A stretch of DNA of 64,000 nucleotides from Pseudescherichia sp031979925 (GTDB taxonomy: Bacteria > Pseudomonadota > Gammaproteobacteria > Enterobacterales > Enterobacteriaceae). The stretch spans positions 124,001 to 188,000 of the forward strand of contig NZ_DALZFB010000003.1 in the NCBI RefSeq assembly GCF_031979925.1, written 5' to 3'. The notes below the pieces were generated by a model. The model was not told the origin of the DNA. It did not search any database and saw nothing but the letters and a program-made list of their open reading frames with translations. Made by a program: the position numbers and the translations under genes. This document shows positions 32,733 to 40,999 of this stretch, piece after piece. How positions within the stretch are numbered: the stretch's first letter is position 1; each line of letters begins with the position of its first letter.

Positions 32733-32765
32733 CGTTCCCTCTTACCCCCCTGGTAGGAGGGAACG
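32733..32765 (+). terminator. htpG downstream hairpin
   Basis: CGTTCCCTC-TACC pairs with GGTA-GAGGGAACG around a short loop, 14 bp after the htpG stop. The stem is strong; the following sequence (ATTCAG) has no T-run. Confidence 0.6.
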
Positions 32766-32920
32766 ATTCAGCTGCTCAACTTCCCGCCGAACCCGCCTGC
32801 ATAAGCCTCGCTTCCTTGTGGTGATACTGACTTTAGTGGTATGGTTTTCGCTTCAAACAACGTTGTATACCTGTCATTAATCATCTGGGTATAAAAATTT
32901 AAACGTAGAGGAATTACGCA

Positions 32921-33565
32921 ATGCGTATCATTTTGCTCGGCGCTCCGGGCGCAGGTAAAGGCACTCAGGCTCAGTTCATCATGGAGAAATACGGTATTCC
33001 GCAGATCTCCACCGGTGACATGCTGCGCGCCGCGGTTAAATCTGGCAGCGAGCTGGGCAAACAGGCAAAAGACATCATGGATGCTGGCAAGCTGGTGACT
33101 GACGAGCTGGTTATCGCGCTGGTAAAAGAGCGTATCGCCCAGGAAGATTGCCGCAACGGCTTTCTGCTGGACGGTTTCCCGCGCACCATTCCTCAGGCTG
33201 ATGCGATGAAGGAAGCGGGTATCAACGTTGACTACGTGCTGGAGTTCGATGTGCCGGACGATCTGATCGTCGATCGCATTGTGGGCCGTCGCGTGCACGC
33301 TGCCTCTGGCCGCGTCTACCACATCAAATACAATCCGCCGAAGGTGGAAGGTAAAGACGACGTGACCGGCGAAGAGCTGAGCACCCGTAAAGACGATCAG
33401 GAAGAGACCGTGCGTAAGCGCCTGGTGGAGTACCATCAGCTGACCGCGCCGCTGATCGGCTACTATCAGAAAGAGGCCGAAGCCGGCAACACTAAATACG
33501 CGAAGGTTGATGGCACCCAAGCCGTCAGCGCCGTTCGCGCCGAGTTGGAAACCATTCTCGGTTAA
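32921..33565 (+). CDS. adk: Adenylate kinase
   Basis: Adk interconverts ATP + AMP and 2 ADP. The 214-residue protein has the P-loop GAPGAGKGTQ (7-16), the AMP-binding segment STGDMLRA and the LID domain with GRVYHIKYNPPK, without the zinc cysteines found in Gram-positive forms. It is identical in length to E. coli Adk. Shine-Dalgarno AGAGGAA precedes the ATG. It is flanked by htpG and hemH. Confidence 0.98.
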   Translation: MRIILLGAPGAGKGTQAQFIMEKYGIPQISTGDMLRAAVKSGSELGKQAKDIMDAGKLVTDELVIALVKERIAQEDCRNGFLLDGFPRTIPQADAMKEAGINVDYVLEFDVPDDLIVDRIVGRRVHAASGRVYHIKYNPPKVEGKDDVTGEELSTRKDDQEETVRKRLVEYHQLTAPLIGYYQKEAEAGNTKYAKVDGTQAVSAVRAELETILG

Positions 33566-33589
33566 GAAATCCCGGTTAAGCCTGCTCTT

Positions 33590-33609
33590 CCCCGGTGCCT
33601 GCGCCGGGG
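33590..33609 (+). terminator. adk downstream hairpin
   Basis: CCCCGG (33590-33595) and CCGGGG (33604-33609) with an 8-nt loop, 24 bp after the adk stop, followed by a pyrimidine-rich tract. Confidence 0.6.
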
Positions 33610-33730
33610 ATGTTCTTCCCCCGTTTTTCCCCAAGCTTTTCCCTTTCGCAGCAATGGGTTTCGTTTACGCCCGTTTCAGTTACAATTCTCACAGGTAACT
33701 TTCTCAGGCTTAAATGAATATGAGGCGCGA

Positions 33731-34693
33731 ATGAGTCACGCGAAAACCGGCATTCTGCTGGCGAATCTGGGCACACCCGATGCTCCTACCCCCGCAGCGG
33801 TCAAACGCTATCTCCGCCAGTTTTTAAGCGATCGTCGCGTAGTGGATACCCCGCGTCTGCTGTGGTGGCCGCTGCTGCGCGGTGTGATCCTGCCGATTCG
33901 TTCTCCACGCGTGGCCAAGCTTTACCAATCCGTCTGGATGGAGGAAGGCTCACCGCTGATGGTCTACAGCCGTCGCCAACAGCAGGCGCTGGCCGCCCGG
34001 CTGGACGACGTGCCGGTATCGTTGGGCATGAGCTATGGCTCACCCTCGCTGGAGAGCGCGGTCGACGATCTGCTCTCTCAGGGCGTAGAGCACATTGTGG
34101 TTCTGCCCCTCTACCCGCAATACTCCTGCTCGACCGTGGCCGCGGTCTGGGACGAGCTAGGGCGCATTCTGCAACGCAAACGCAGCATCCCCGGCATCTC
34201 GCTGATCCGCGACTATGCCGATAACCCGGCCTACATTGAGGCGCTGGCTAACAGCGTACGCGCCTCCTTTGCCCGCCACGGCGAGCCGGATCTGCTTCTG
34301 CTCTCCTATCACGGCATTCCCCAGCGCTATGCGGAAGAGGGGGATGTCTATCCCCAGCGCTGCCGCGATACCACCCGTGAGCTGGTTTCCGCTCTTGGCG
34401 TGTCGCCGGAGAAGGTGATGATGACCTTCCAGTCGCGCTTTGGCCGCGAGCCGTGGCTGACGCCTTACACCGATGAGACGCTGAAGATGCTTGGTGAGAA
34501 GGGCGTAAAGCATATTCAGGTCATCTGTCCGGGCTTTTCCGCTGACTGTCTGGAGACCCTGGAGGAGATTGCGGTGCAGAACCGGGAATTTTTCCTCGAA
34601 GCGGGCGGTGAGAAATATGAATATATTCCAGCGCTTAATGATTCCGCCGATCATATCAATATGATGCTGGACTTGACGGCCCCCTACCGCTAA
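33731..34693 (+). CDS. hemH: Ferrochelatase
   Basis: HemH inserts ferrous iron into protoporphyrin IX, the last step of protoheme synthesis. The 320-residue protein contains the catalytic His in LLSYHGIPQRY and the Glu-rich late motif PGFSADCLETLEE. It is collinear with E. coli HemH. In E. coli aes lies between hemH and gsk; here gsk follows directly after 64 bp. Confidence 0.97.
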   Translation: MSHAKTGILLANLGTPDAPTPAAVKRYLRQFLSDRRVVDTPRLLWWPLLRGVILPIRSPRVAKLYQSVWMEEGSPLMVYSRRQQQALAARLDDVPVSLGMSYGSPSLESAVDDLLSQGVEHIVVLPLYPQYSCSTVAAVWDELGRILQRKRSIPGISLIRDYADNPAYIEALANSVRASFARHGEPDLLLLSYHGIPQRYAEEGDVYPQRCRDTTRELVSALGVSPEKVMMTFQSRFGREPWLTPYTDETLKMLGEKGVKHIQVICPGFSADCLETLEEIAVQNREFFLEAGGEKYEYIPALNDSADHINMMLDLTAPYR

Positions 34694-34704
34694 TCGCGCC
34701 CGGT

Positions 34705-34730
34705 GCCGGGAGTGTGCTACCATTCCCGGC
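34705..34730 (+). terminator. Hairpin between hemH and gsk
   Basis: GCCGGGA and TCCCGGC are 12 bp apart, just after the hemH stop. There is no T-run. It may act as an attenuator or weak terminator before gsk. Confidence 0.4.
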
Positions 34731-34757
34731 CCAATTGGTAATTCGTAATATACGCGC

Positions 34758-36062
34758 ATGAAATTTCCCGGTAAACGCAAATCCAAACACTATTTCCCTG
34801 TTAACGCCCGCGATCCGCTGTTGCAGCAAATCCAGCCGGAGAGCGATACCAGCCCCTCCTGGGTGGTCGGCATCGATCAGACGCTGGTGGATATTGAAGC
34901 GAAGGTGGACGATGCGTTTATCGAGCGCTATGCCCTCAGCGCCGGACACTCGCTGATCATCAGCGACGAGGCTGCTGACGCCCTTTACAAAGAGCTGGTT
35001 CGCGACAATCTCATCACCCACCAGTTTGCCGGCGGCACCATCGGCAACACTATGCACAACTACTCCGTGCTGGCGGATGACCGCTCGGTGCTGCTGGGCG
35101 TCATGTGCAGCAACGTGGAGATCGGCAGCTACGCCTACCGCTACCTCTGCAACACCTCCAGCCGTACCGATCTTAACTACCTTCAGGGCGTTGACGGCCC
35201 GATTGGCCGCTGCTTTACGCTGATCGGCGAGGCGGGGGAGCGTACCTTCGCCATTAGCCCCGGCTATATGAACCAGCTGCGTCCGGAGAGCATTCCCGAG
35301 TCGGTGATTGCCGGAGCCTCCGCGATAGTGCTCTCTTCCTATCTGGTGCGCTGCAAGCCCGGCGAGCCGATGCGTGAGGCGACCATGAAGGCGGTGGAGT
35401 ATGCTAAAAAGCACAACGTACCGGTGGTACTGACCCTCGGCACTAAATATGTCATAGCCGATAACCCGGCGTGGTGGCGCGACTTCCTGAAAGAGAACGT
35501 CTCTATCCTGGCAATGAACGAGGAGGAGGCCGAGGCGCTGACCGGGCTGAGCGATCCGCTGCTGGCCTGCGACAGGGCGCTGGACTGGGTTGACCTTGTC
35601 CTCTGCACCGCCGGTCCGGTGGGGCTGTACATGGCAGGCTTTACCGAGGAGTCGGCGAAGCGTAAGACGCAGCATCCGCTGCTGCCGGGGGCCATTGCCG
35701 AGTTTAACCAGTATGAGTTTAGCCGGGCGATGCGTCACCAGGACTGTGAACAGCCGCTGCGTATCTTCTCCCATATTGCACCGTACATGGGCGGGCCGGA
35801 GAAGATCATGAATACCAACGGCGCGGGCGATGGCGCACTGGCCGCGCTACTGCACGATATCACGGCCAATAATTTCCACCGCAGCAACGTCCCCAACTCC
35901 AGCAAGCACAACTATGCCTGGCTGACCTACTCGTCGCTGGCTCAGGTGTGTAAATATGCTAACCGCGTTAGCTACCAGGTACTAAACCAGCACTCGCCGC
36001 GCCTGACGCGCGGCCTGCCGGAGCGGGAAGATAGCCTGGAAGAGGCCTACTGGGAGCGCTAA
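34758..36062 (+). CDS. gsk: Inosine-guanosine kinase
   Basis: Gsk phosphorylates inosine and guanosine for purine salvage. The 434-residue protein is a PfkB-family kinase: the C-terminal signature NTNGAGDGALAALL contains the catalytic Asp and anion hole, and the N-terminal part has the nucleoside-binding GGTIGNTMHN. It matches the E. coli length. A rho-independent terminator follows within 12 bp. Confidence 0.96.
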   Translation: MKFPGKRKSKHYFPVNARDPLLQQIQPESDTSPSWVVGIDQTLVDIEAKVDDAFIERYALSAGHSLIISDEAADALYKELVRDNLITHQFAGGTIGNTMHNYSVLADDRSVLLGVMCSNVEIGSYAYRYLCNTSSRTDLNYLQGVDGPIGRCFTLIGEAGERTFAISPGYMNQLRPESIPESVIAGASAIVLSSYLVRCKPGEPMREATMKAVEYAKKHNVPVVLTLGTKYVIADNPAWWRDFLKENVSILAMNEEEAEALTGLSDPLLACDRALDWVDLVLCTAGPVGLYMAGFTEESAKRKTQHPLLPGAIAEFNQYEFSRAMRHQDCEQPLRIFSHIAPYMGGPEKIMNTNGAGDGALAALLHDITANNFHRSNVPNSSKHNYAWLTYSSLAQVCKYANRVSYQVLNQHSPRLTRGLPEREDSLEEAYWER

Positions 36063-36073
36063 TCGTTAATAAA

Positions 36074-36102
36074 TAGCCCGCCGATGGCGGGCTAGAATTT
36101 TT
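36074..36102 (+). terminator. gsk terminator
   Basis: TAGCCCGCC, GAT loop, GGCGGGCTA, then GAATTTTT. A strong stem with a T-run right after the gsk stop. Confidence 0.9.
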
Positions 36103-36261
36103 CGGCTGAAGTACAAAATCTTATTAAGAGAAAACGTAAAGAAATGAAAAAGCGCCAAAAATAAAACATAAGTTATGCCACAATAAGTAAGTGTTTAACT
36201 ACCGAGGACAATTTTTCATCCACACTGAGGAAAAGCAACAACGTGGATAAGTTGTAAAACT

Positions 36262-36360
36262 ATGAACAAGATGTTCGCACCCATGACTATTAACCGCCTC
36301 TGCCTTCACACCTTATCCCACTGTTCGATCTGCGACCAGCATTGGCGCTCTGCGCTATAG
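36262..36360 (+). CDS. Candidate leader peptide upstream of mdtJI
   Basis: A 32-codon frame, MNKMFAPMTINRLCLHTL and so on, ending HWRSAL at a TAG (36358-36360), 93 bp before mdtJ. The E. coli mdtJI operon is known to have a spermidine-sensing upstream frame, mdtU. This frame has the right place and size, and several rare-looking features (four Cys/His-rich positions, internal Met starts at codons 4 and 8). Its ribosome-binding site is poor, so a start at codon 4 or 8 is possible. The rest of the 36103-36453 gap holds the mdtJI promoter and leader. Confidence 0.45.
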   Translation: MNKMFAPMTINRLCLHTLSHCSICDQHWRSAL

Positions 36361-36453
36361 ATCCGTTCTCTCCTTTACTCACAATTTAATTTTACTCTGC
36401 TGACACGCTTATTTTTGCGTGGCGGACACCTGTTTCTCATTAGGAGAGAAATA

Positions 36454-36804
36454 ATGCGTTATTGGATTTTATTAGTTCTGGCTATTGCGGCTGAAATAAC
36501 CGGCACCCTTTCGATGAAATGGGCGAGCGTCAATAATGACAAAGCGGGTTTCATTTTCATGCTGATGATGATCGCGCTCTCGTACATTTTTTTATCGTTT
36601 GCTGTAAAACGTATTGCCCTGGGCGTCGCTTATGCTCTCTGGGAAGGCCTGGGTATTCTGTTTATTACCCTGTTCAGCGTAATGCTGTTCGATGAAACCC
36701 TATCGGCGATGAAAATCGCAGGCTTAGTCACCCTTGTTACGGGCGTTGCGCTGATCAAATCCGGTACGCAGGCACGTAAGGAGCAGCAGCATGACTACGT
36801 TTAA
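36454..36804 (+). CDS. mdtJ: Spermidine exporter subunit MdtJ (SMR family)
   Basis: A 116-residue small multidrug resistance protein with four membrane helices. It carries the SMR Glu in helix 1 (AAEITGTLSMKWAS) and the Trp/Gly motif VAYALWEGLGILF. It acts only as a heterodimer with MdtI to export spermidine. The ATG at 36454 has AGGAG seven bases upstream. Its end overlaps the mdtI start by 14 bp. In E. coli the pair maps elsewhere on the chromosome. Confidence 0.93.
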   Translation: MRYWILLVLAIAAEITGTLSMKWASVNNDKAGFIFMLMMIALSYIFLSFAVKRIALGVAYALWEGLGILFITLFSVMLFDETLSAMKIAGLVTLVTGVALIKSGTQARKEQQHDYV

Positions 36805-37120
36805 TGCAGTGCATATTGCCTGGCTGGCACTGGCGATTGGCCTTGAAATCGTCGCTAACATCTTTCTCAAATATTCCAACGGTTTTCGTCGGCCAATACA
36901 CGGTGTGCTGTCGCTGGTCGCCGTGCTGGGGGCGTTCAGCGCCTTATCACAGGCGGTAAAAGGGATTGATTTGTCAGTAGCCTACGCGCTGTGGGGCAGC
37001 TTCGGTCTGATTGCTACCGTCGCGGCAGGCTGGATGCTGTTTGGTCAAAAACTAAATCGTATTGGCTGGCTGGGCGTGGCCCTGCTGACGACAGGCGTGG
37101 TGCTTATTAAGCTTGCCTGA
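36791..37120 (+). CDS. mdtI: Spermidine exporter subunit MdtI (SMR family)
   Basis: A 109-residue four-helix SMR protein that pairs with MdtJ. The conserved Glu lies in helix 1 (LEIVANIFLKYS) and the motif GIDLSVAYALWGSFG is nearly that of E. coli MdtI. It overlaps mdtJ by 14 bp, so translation is coupled. A GATGAA/TTCATC hairpin right after the stop (37119-37143) may end the transcript. Confidence 0.93.
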   Translation: MTTFNAVHIAWLALAIGLEIVANIFLKYSNGFRRPIHGVLSLVAVLGAFSALSQAVKGIDLSVAYALWGSFGLIATVAAGWMLFGQKLNRIGWLGVALLTTGVVLIKLA

Positions 37121-37150
37121 TGAAAGCCAGGCTGGGCTTCATCCCGATCA

Positions 37151-37163
37151 TGAAGGTTCTTCA
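37151..37163. promoter_or_regulatory. MetR-type box upstream of mesXD
   Basis: TGAAGGTTCTTCA fits the MetR consensus TGAA-N5-TTCA with T at the centre. A likely promoter follows: TTTACT (37186-37191), 18 bp, TAAAGT (37210-37215). The box would sit about 65 bp upstream of the start site, a normal place for a LysR-type activator. Confidence 0.6.
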
Positions 37164-37250
37164 TGTTGAATGAAATTAAATCACTTTTACTCACGCGATG
37201 ACTCAGGCATAAAGTGATCATGCTATTAACAATTGATCATACAGATTACG

Positions 37251-38234
37251 ATGAATAAAGCGATTACATTTAACGTGAAGAGTCTCTGCTTCGACGAGAA
37301 TTATAACCCCTCCGAGAGCACGCGTATCACCACCAACTTTGCTAATTTAGCCAGAGGTGAAAAGCGCCAGGAGAACCTGCGCAATGCCTTAACGATGATC
37401 GACAACCGGTTCAATTCGCTGGCGTATTGGGATAATCCTAAAGGCGATCGCTACGCAGTGGAGCTGGAAATCATCTCCGTTGAGTTGAATATTGCTACCG
37501 AAGGCAAGAGCAATGCTTTCCCGGTGATTGAAGTATTGAAAACTAATATTGTCGATCGTAAAACTGACGAGCGCATTGAGGGCATCGTCGGCAATAACTT
37601 CTCCTCCTACGTTCGTGACTATGACTTTAGCGTGCTGCTGTCAGAGTATAATAAAGATCAAACCGAATTTGGCACGCCTGATGACTTTGGCGATCTGCAC
37701 GGCAACATATTTAAGCGTTTTGTTGAGTCGGGCTGCTATAAAGAGAAGTTTAATAAAGCCCCGGTTATCTGCCTGAGCGTATCAAGTAAAAACGTCTATC
37801 AGCGGACGGGCAATGAGCATCCTGTATTGGGCATCGAATATCAGCAGGATAGCGCCTCCCTGACGGATCGCTATTTTGCGAAAATGGGATTGCAGGTGCG
37901 CTACTTTATGCCGCAAGGCAGCGTTGCGCCGTTGGCCTTCTATTTTGCAGGCGATCTGCTGCGTGATTACAGCGATCTGGAGCTTATCAGCACCATCAGT
38001 ACGATGGAGACATTCCAGAAGATCTACCGGCCGGAGATCTATAACGCTAACTCAGCGGCAGGACATATCTATCAGCCCAGCCTGAACTACCGGGACTACT
38101 CGTTAACGCAAATTGTTTACGATCGAGAAGAGCGCAGCAGGTTAGCGATTGAGCAGGGACGGTTTACCGAAGAGCACTTTATCAAACCTTACCAGATCCT
38201 GCTTGAGCAATGGTCTGCTCATCCTGCTCTTTGA
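37251..38234 (+). CDS. mesX: MesX, partner of the MesD methionine synthase (DUF1852)
   Basis: A 327-residue DUF1852 protein. Published genetic work on folate-independent methionine synthases found that MesD needs the DUF1852 protein MesX and oxygen; the pair is usually adjacent, as here. The ATG at 37251 (MNKAITFNVKSL) is chosen over an upstream TTG. No clear catalytic motif can be named from sequence; acidic and aromatic segments such as DYDFSVLLSEYN are spread through it. The gene is followed by mesD after 27 bp. The methyl donor for the pair is not known. Confidence 0.85.
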   Translation: MNKAITFNVKSLCFDENYNPSESTRITTNFANLARGEKRQENLRNALTMIDNRFNSLAYWDNPKGDRYAVELEIISVELNIATEGKSNAFPVIEVLKTNIVDRKTDERIEGIVGNNFSSYVRDYDFSVLLSEYNKDQTEFGTPDDFGDLHGNIFKRFVESGCYKEKFNKAPVICLSVSSKNVYQRTGNEHPVLGIEYQQDSASLTDRYFAKMGLQVRYFMPQGSVAPLAFYFAGDLLRDYSDLELISTISTMETFQKIYRPEIYNANSAAGHIYQPSLNYRDYSLTQIVYDREERSRLAIEQGRFTEEHFIKPYQILLEQWSAHPAL

Positions 38235-38261
38235 TTAACTAAAAATATAAGGTCACCTGCT

Positions 38262-39293
38262 ATGAAAAAATTATTACCAACGTCTACCGCGGGCAGCTTG
38301 CCTAAACCGGCCTGGCTTGCACAACCTGAGACCCTGTGGTCCCCCTGGAAATTACAGGGCGACGAGCTGATCGAGGGCAAGCAGGATGCGCTGCGGTTGG
38401 GACTACAAGAGCAAGAGCAGGCGGGGATTGATATCGTCAGCGACGGCGAACAAACTCGACAGCACTTCGTCACAACGTTTATTGAGCACCTTAGCGGCGT
38501 TGATTTTGAGAAACGTGAGATCGTTAAAATCCGCAATCGTTATGATGCCAGCGTACCGTCGGTAGTGGGTGAGGTAAGCCGTCAAAAGCCGGTGTTTGTA
38601 GAGGATGCCAAATTCTTACGTCAGCAAACCGATCGACCGATTAAATGGGCCTTGCCAGGGCCGATGACCATGATCGATACGCTGTATGACGGCCACTACA
38701 AAAGCCGTGAAAAACTGGCCTGGGAATTTGCCAAAATTCTTAATCAGGAAGCGAAAGAGTTGGAGGCTGCCGGGGTTGATATCATTCAGTTTGATGAGCC
38801 CGCGTTTAATGTCTTTTTTGATGAGGTCAATGACTGGGGCATTGCTGCGTTAGAAAGAGCTATTGAAGGACTCCAGTGCGAAACCGCCGTGCATATCTGC
38901 TATGGCTATGGCATCAAAGCCAATACCGACTGGAAAAAGACGCTGGGCTCCGAGTGGCGTCAATATGAAGAGATCTTCCCTAAGCTGCAAAAATCTAACA
39001 TCGATATCGTCTCTCTGGAGTGTCAAAACTCTCATGTGCCAATGGATCTCATTGAGTTGATTCGCGGCAAAAAAGTGATGATTGGGGCGATTGATGTGGC
39101 AACCAATACCATTGAGACACCGGAAGAGGTCGCCGATACGCTGCGCAAGGCACTTCAGTTTGTCGATGCCGATAAGCTCTATCCCTGCACCAACTGCGGC
39201 ATGACGCCGCTGTCACGCCGGGTAGCCAGAGGCAAGCTCAATGCGTTAAGCGCAGGCGCAGAAATTGTCCGCAGAGAGCTACTGGCTAAATAA
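38262..39293 (+). CDS. mesD: Folate-independent methionine synthase MesD (core MetE-like)
   Basis: A 343-residue protein equal to the C-terminal catalytic barrel of MetE. The zinc and homocysteine site is visible: HIC (in AVHICYGYG), Glu in SLECQNSH and Cys in CTNCGM. The N-terminal folate-binding half of MetE is absent, so methyl-tetrahydrofolate is not expected to be the donor. It follows mesX in an operon with a MetR-type box upstream and a terminator downstream. In a bacterium with metE or metH it would be an extra route to methionine. Confidence 0.88.
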   Translation: MKKLLPTSTAGSLPKPAWLAQPETLWSPWKLQGDELIEGKQDALRLGLQEQEQAGIDIVSDGEQTRQHFVTTFIEHLSGVDFEKREIVKIRNRYDASVPSVVGEVSRQKPVFVEDAKFLRQQTDRPIKWALPGPMTMIDTLYDGHYKSREKLAWEFAKILNQEAKELEAAGVDIIQFDEPAFNVFFDEVNDWGIAALERAIEGLQCETAVHICYGYGIKANTDWKKTLGSEWRQYEEIFPKLQKSNIDIVSLECQNSHVPMDLIELIRGKKVMIGAIDVATNTIETPEEVADTLRKALQFVDADKLYPCTNCGMTPLSRRVARGKLNALSAGAEIVRRELLAK

Positions 39294-39314
39294 CCTCGTC
39301 ACAAAGTGAAGACG

Positions 39315-39335
39315 CCCTGGTCAAGGTGACCAGGG
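39315..39335. terminator. Terminator between mesD and the AriR-like gene
   Basis: CCCTGGTCA, AGG loop, TGACCAGGG, then TTAAAAT. It lies 21 bp after mesD and ends one base before the stop of the convergent gene, so it may serve both. Confidence 0.75.
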
Positions 39336-39617
39336 TTAAAATAACGACTTGTTCGTTACCAGCATCAAAGCCTCACGTAAAATAGTCTGCTGCGCCTCTC
39401 CAGAAGACAGCTTCATTCTGACAATCAGCACCAGCTGAATTTCTTTAAATGTCAGACTTTTACCAGACTTAAGCAACTCCACCGATATGGCTCCGATAGC
39501 TTCTTCCGGGCTGGCATACTCTGGCTGTAAAACAATCGCTGAGGCGCTATGTTCCGCTTCAACCAGGATTTGGCAAGTGGTCATGCCCACATAATTTCCA
39601 TGGGTTATTTTATTCAT
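39336..39617 (-). CDS. AriR/YmgB/YcgZ-like connector protein
   Basis: A 93-residue protein whose C-terminal half (SPEEAIGAISVELLKSGKSLTFKEIQLVLIVRM, described in parts) follows the helix-turn-helix-like pattern of E. coli YcgZ, YmgB (AriR) and YmgC: a helix ending in LLKSGK-like residues, a short turn with L/S, a long helix, then a final helix after xxxGEAQQ. These proteins dimerise and tune RcsB or acid and biofilm responses. The start at 39617 has AAGG upstream; 39584 is an alternative. Assignment rests on pattern and is moderate. Confidence 0.5.
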   Translation of the reverse strand: MNKITHGNYVGMTTCQILVEAEHSASAIVLQPEYASPEEAIGAISVELLKSGKSLTFKEIQLVLIVRMKLSSGEAQQTILREALMLVTNKSLF

Positions 39618-40004
39618 GATGTGCCTTAACTGCATTGGCAAGCGGGCCATTCGTCCTCGAATAACGCTGCTTATATTTGATATCTGTGTTGCCAATGCTG
39701 TGAGAAATCCTTGCGAACTATCGCACACCAGCGCTATCGAGCGCGCCGCATTTGGCTAGATGAGAACATGTGGGAGCTGCTTAATCAGCTCATTGGGATG
39801 AGGTGCACCCGCATCGATTCAGGGGCATCAAACCTGCAAGAGGATGTGGTCTGGACGATCACCAGACATGCTTATCCTACCACCTTTCCTGACCCGCAGT
39901 GAACTCTTTACATATTGTTTAAAATCGATGCTATCGATGCAGGGCAAATGTCGATCTGACGCTCCGCCGCTATATTTTTACTAACCAACGGGTGGAGGAA
40001 ACCT
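39618..40004. other. Gap between the AriR-like gene and the hydrolase
   Basis: No gene is firmly supported in these 387 bp. A 63-codon + strand frame (39711-39902) overlaps nothing and has no recognisable homology or good ribosome site. The region must hold the divergent promoters of the flanking genes. GGAGG at 39992-39996 is the ribosome site of the hydrolase. Confidence 0.4.
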
Positions 40005-40895
40005 ATGTTTGAGGGATTTACGCACACAACAATACGCGTTTCAGAAGCAGAGCTTAATGTACGCTATGGCGGAAATGGGCCTCCCGTTTTGCTGCTGCAC
40101 GGGCATCCCCGAACCCACGCGACCTGGTCAAAATTGGCTCCGGAGCTTGCTAAATCATTTACCGTTGTCTGCCCTGATTTGCGGGGTTTTGGCCGCTCAT
40201 CCAAACCTGTCGATCAGCCTGACCATGGGGGTTCTTCTAAAAGAGCGAAGGCAAAAGATTGTGTCGAGTTGATGAGCCAGCTGGGTTTCGAACAGTTTGC
40301 CCTGGTTGGACATGACAGAGGAAGTTACACAGCCTACCGTGCTGCTCTTGATTACCCGCAGCGAATCACTCACCTTGCCGTCCTGGACTGCATCCCCATA
40401 CTTGAAGCGCTCAACCGGTGTAATGAGAAGTTTGCCAGACAGTGGTACCACTGGTTCTTCTTTGCTCAACCAGAAAAACCCGAGCGGGCAATTCTGGCCG
40501 ATCCGGACAAGTGGTATGGAGGGCAGCCGAAATCAATGGGTGATGAAGAGTATGTTGAGTTCAGGCGAGCCATACACGATCCCGAAACGGTACATGGGAT
40601 GATCGAAGACTACCGGGCGGGTTTATCTATAGATAAGGAGCATGAGCTTGAGGACCGTCAGCACGGACGGATGATTACATGTCCGACGCTCTGCTTATGG
40701 TCGAAATATGATGATCTGGAAGAGATATATGGCGACGTAGTCGGTATCTGGAAAAGCTGGGCAAACGATGTCCGGGGCAAAGCGATAAGCAGCGGCCACC
40801 ATATGGCTGAAGAGGCTCCAGAAGAGGTTGCAGCCGAACTCCGGCATTTCCTGCTGTCCTCCATTGAGGATCCTAGCGTAAACCGCTGTCGCTAA
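40005..40895 (+). CDS. Alpha/beta hydrolase of the haloacetate dehalogenase group
   Basis: A 296-residue alpha/beta hydrolase close in layout to fluoroacetate dehalogenase. By count the nucleophile is Asp104 in GHDRGS, followed by Arg105; Asp128 (LDCIP) and a His at 265-266 (SSGHH) complete the triad; His149 and Trp150 (YHWFF) match the halide pocket. The second carboxylate-binding Arg, at 108 in characterised fluoroacetate dehalogenases, is Tyr here. Substrate may therefore differ, for example an epoxide or another halo-acid. GGAGG precedes the ATG. No operon partner is seen. Confidence 0.82.
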   Translation: MFEGFTHTTIRVSEAELNVRYGGNGPPVLLLHGHPRTHATWSKLAPELAKSFTVVCPDLRGFGRSSKPVDQPDHGGSSKRAKAKDCVELMSQLGFEQFALVGHDRGSYTAYRAALDYPQRITHLAVLDCIPILEALNRCNEKFARQWYHWFFFAQPEKPERAILADPDKWYGGQPKSMGDEEYVEFRRAIHDPETVHGMIEDYRAGLSIDKEHELEDRQHGRMITCPTLCLWSKYDDLEEIYGDVVGIWKSWANDVRGKAISSGHHMAEEAPEEVAAELRHFLLSSIEDPSVNRCR

Positions 40896-40999
40896 TCGAT
40901 CATCCACTATACTGACCATTGAGGCTGTAACTTACATACGAGGTTGCGCACGGTTAATTACCTGTCGCCAACCTTACCCATGACCATCAGGAGAACAAA

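Noticed and set aside
39711..39902. A 63-codon + strand frame between the AriR-like gene and the hydrolase
   Set aside because: It has no ribosome site and no recognisable family; it could be a decayed fragment, but I cannot support it as a gene.
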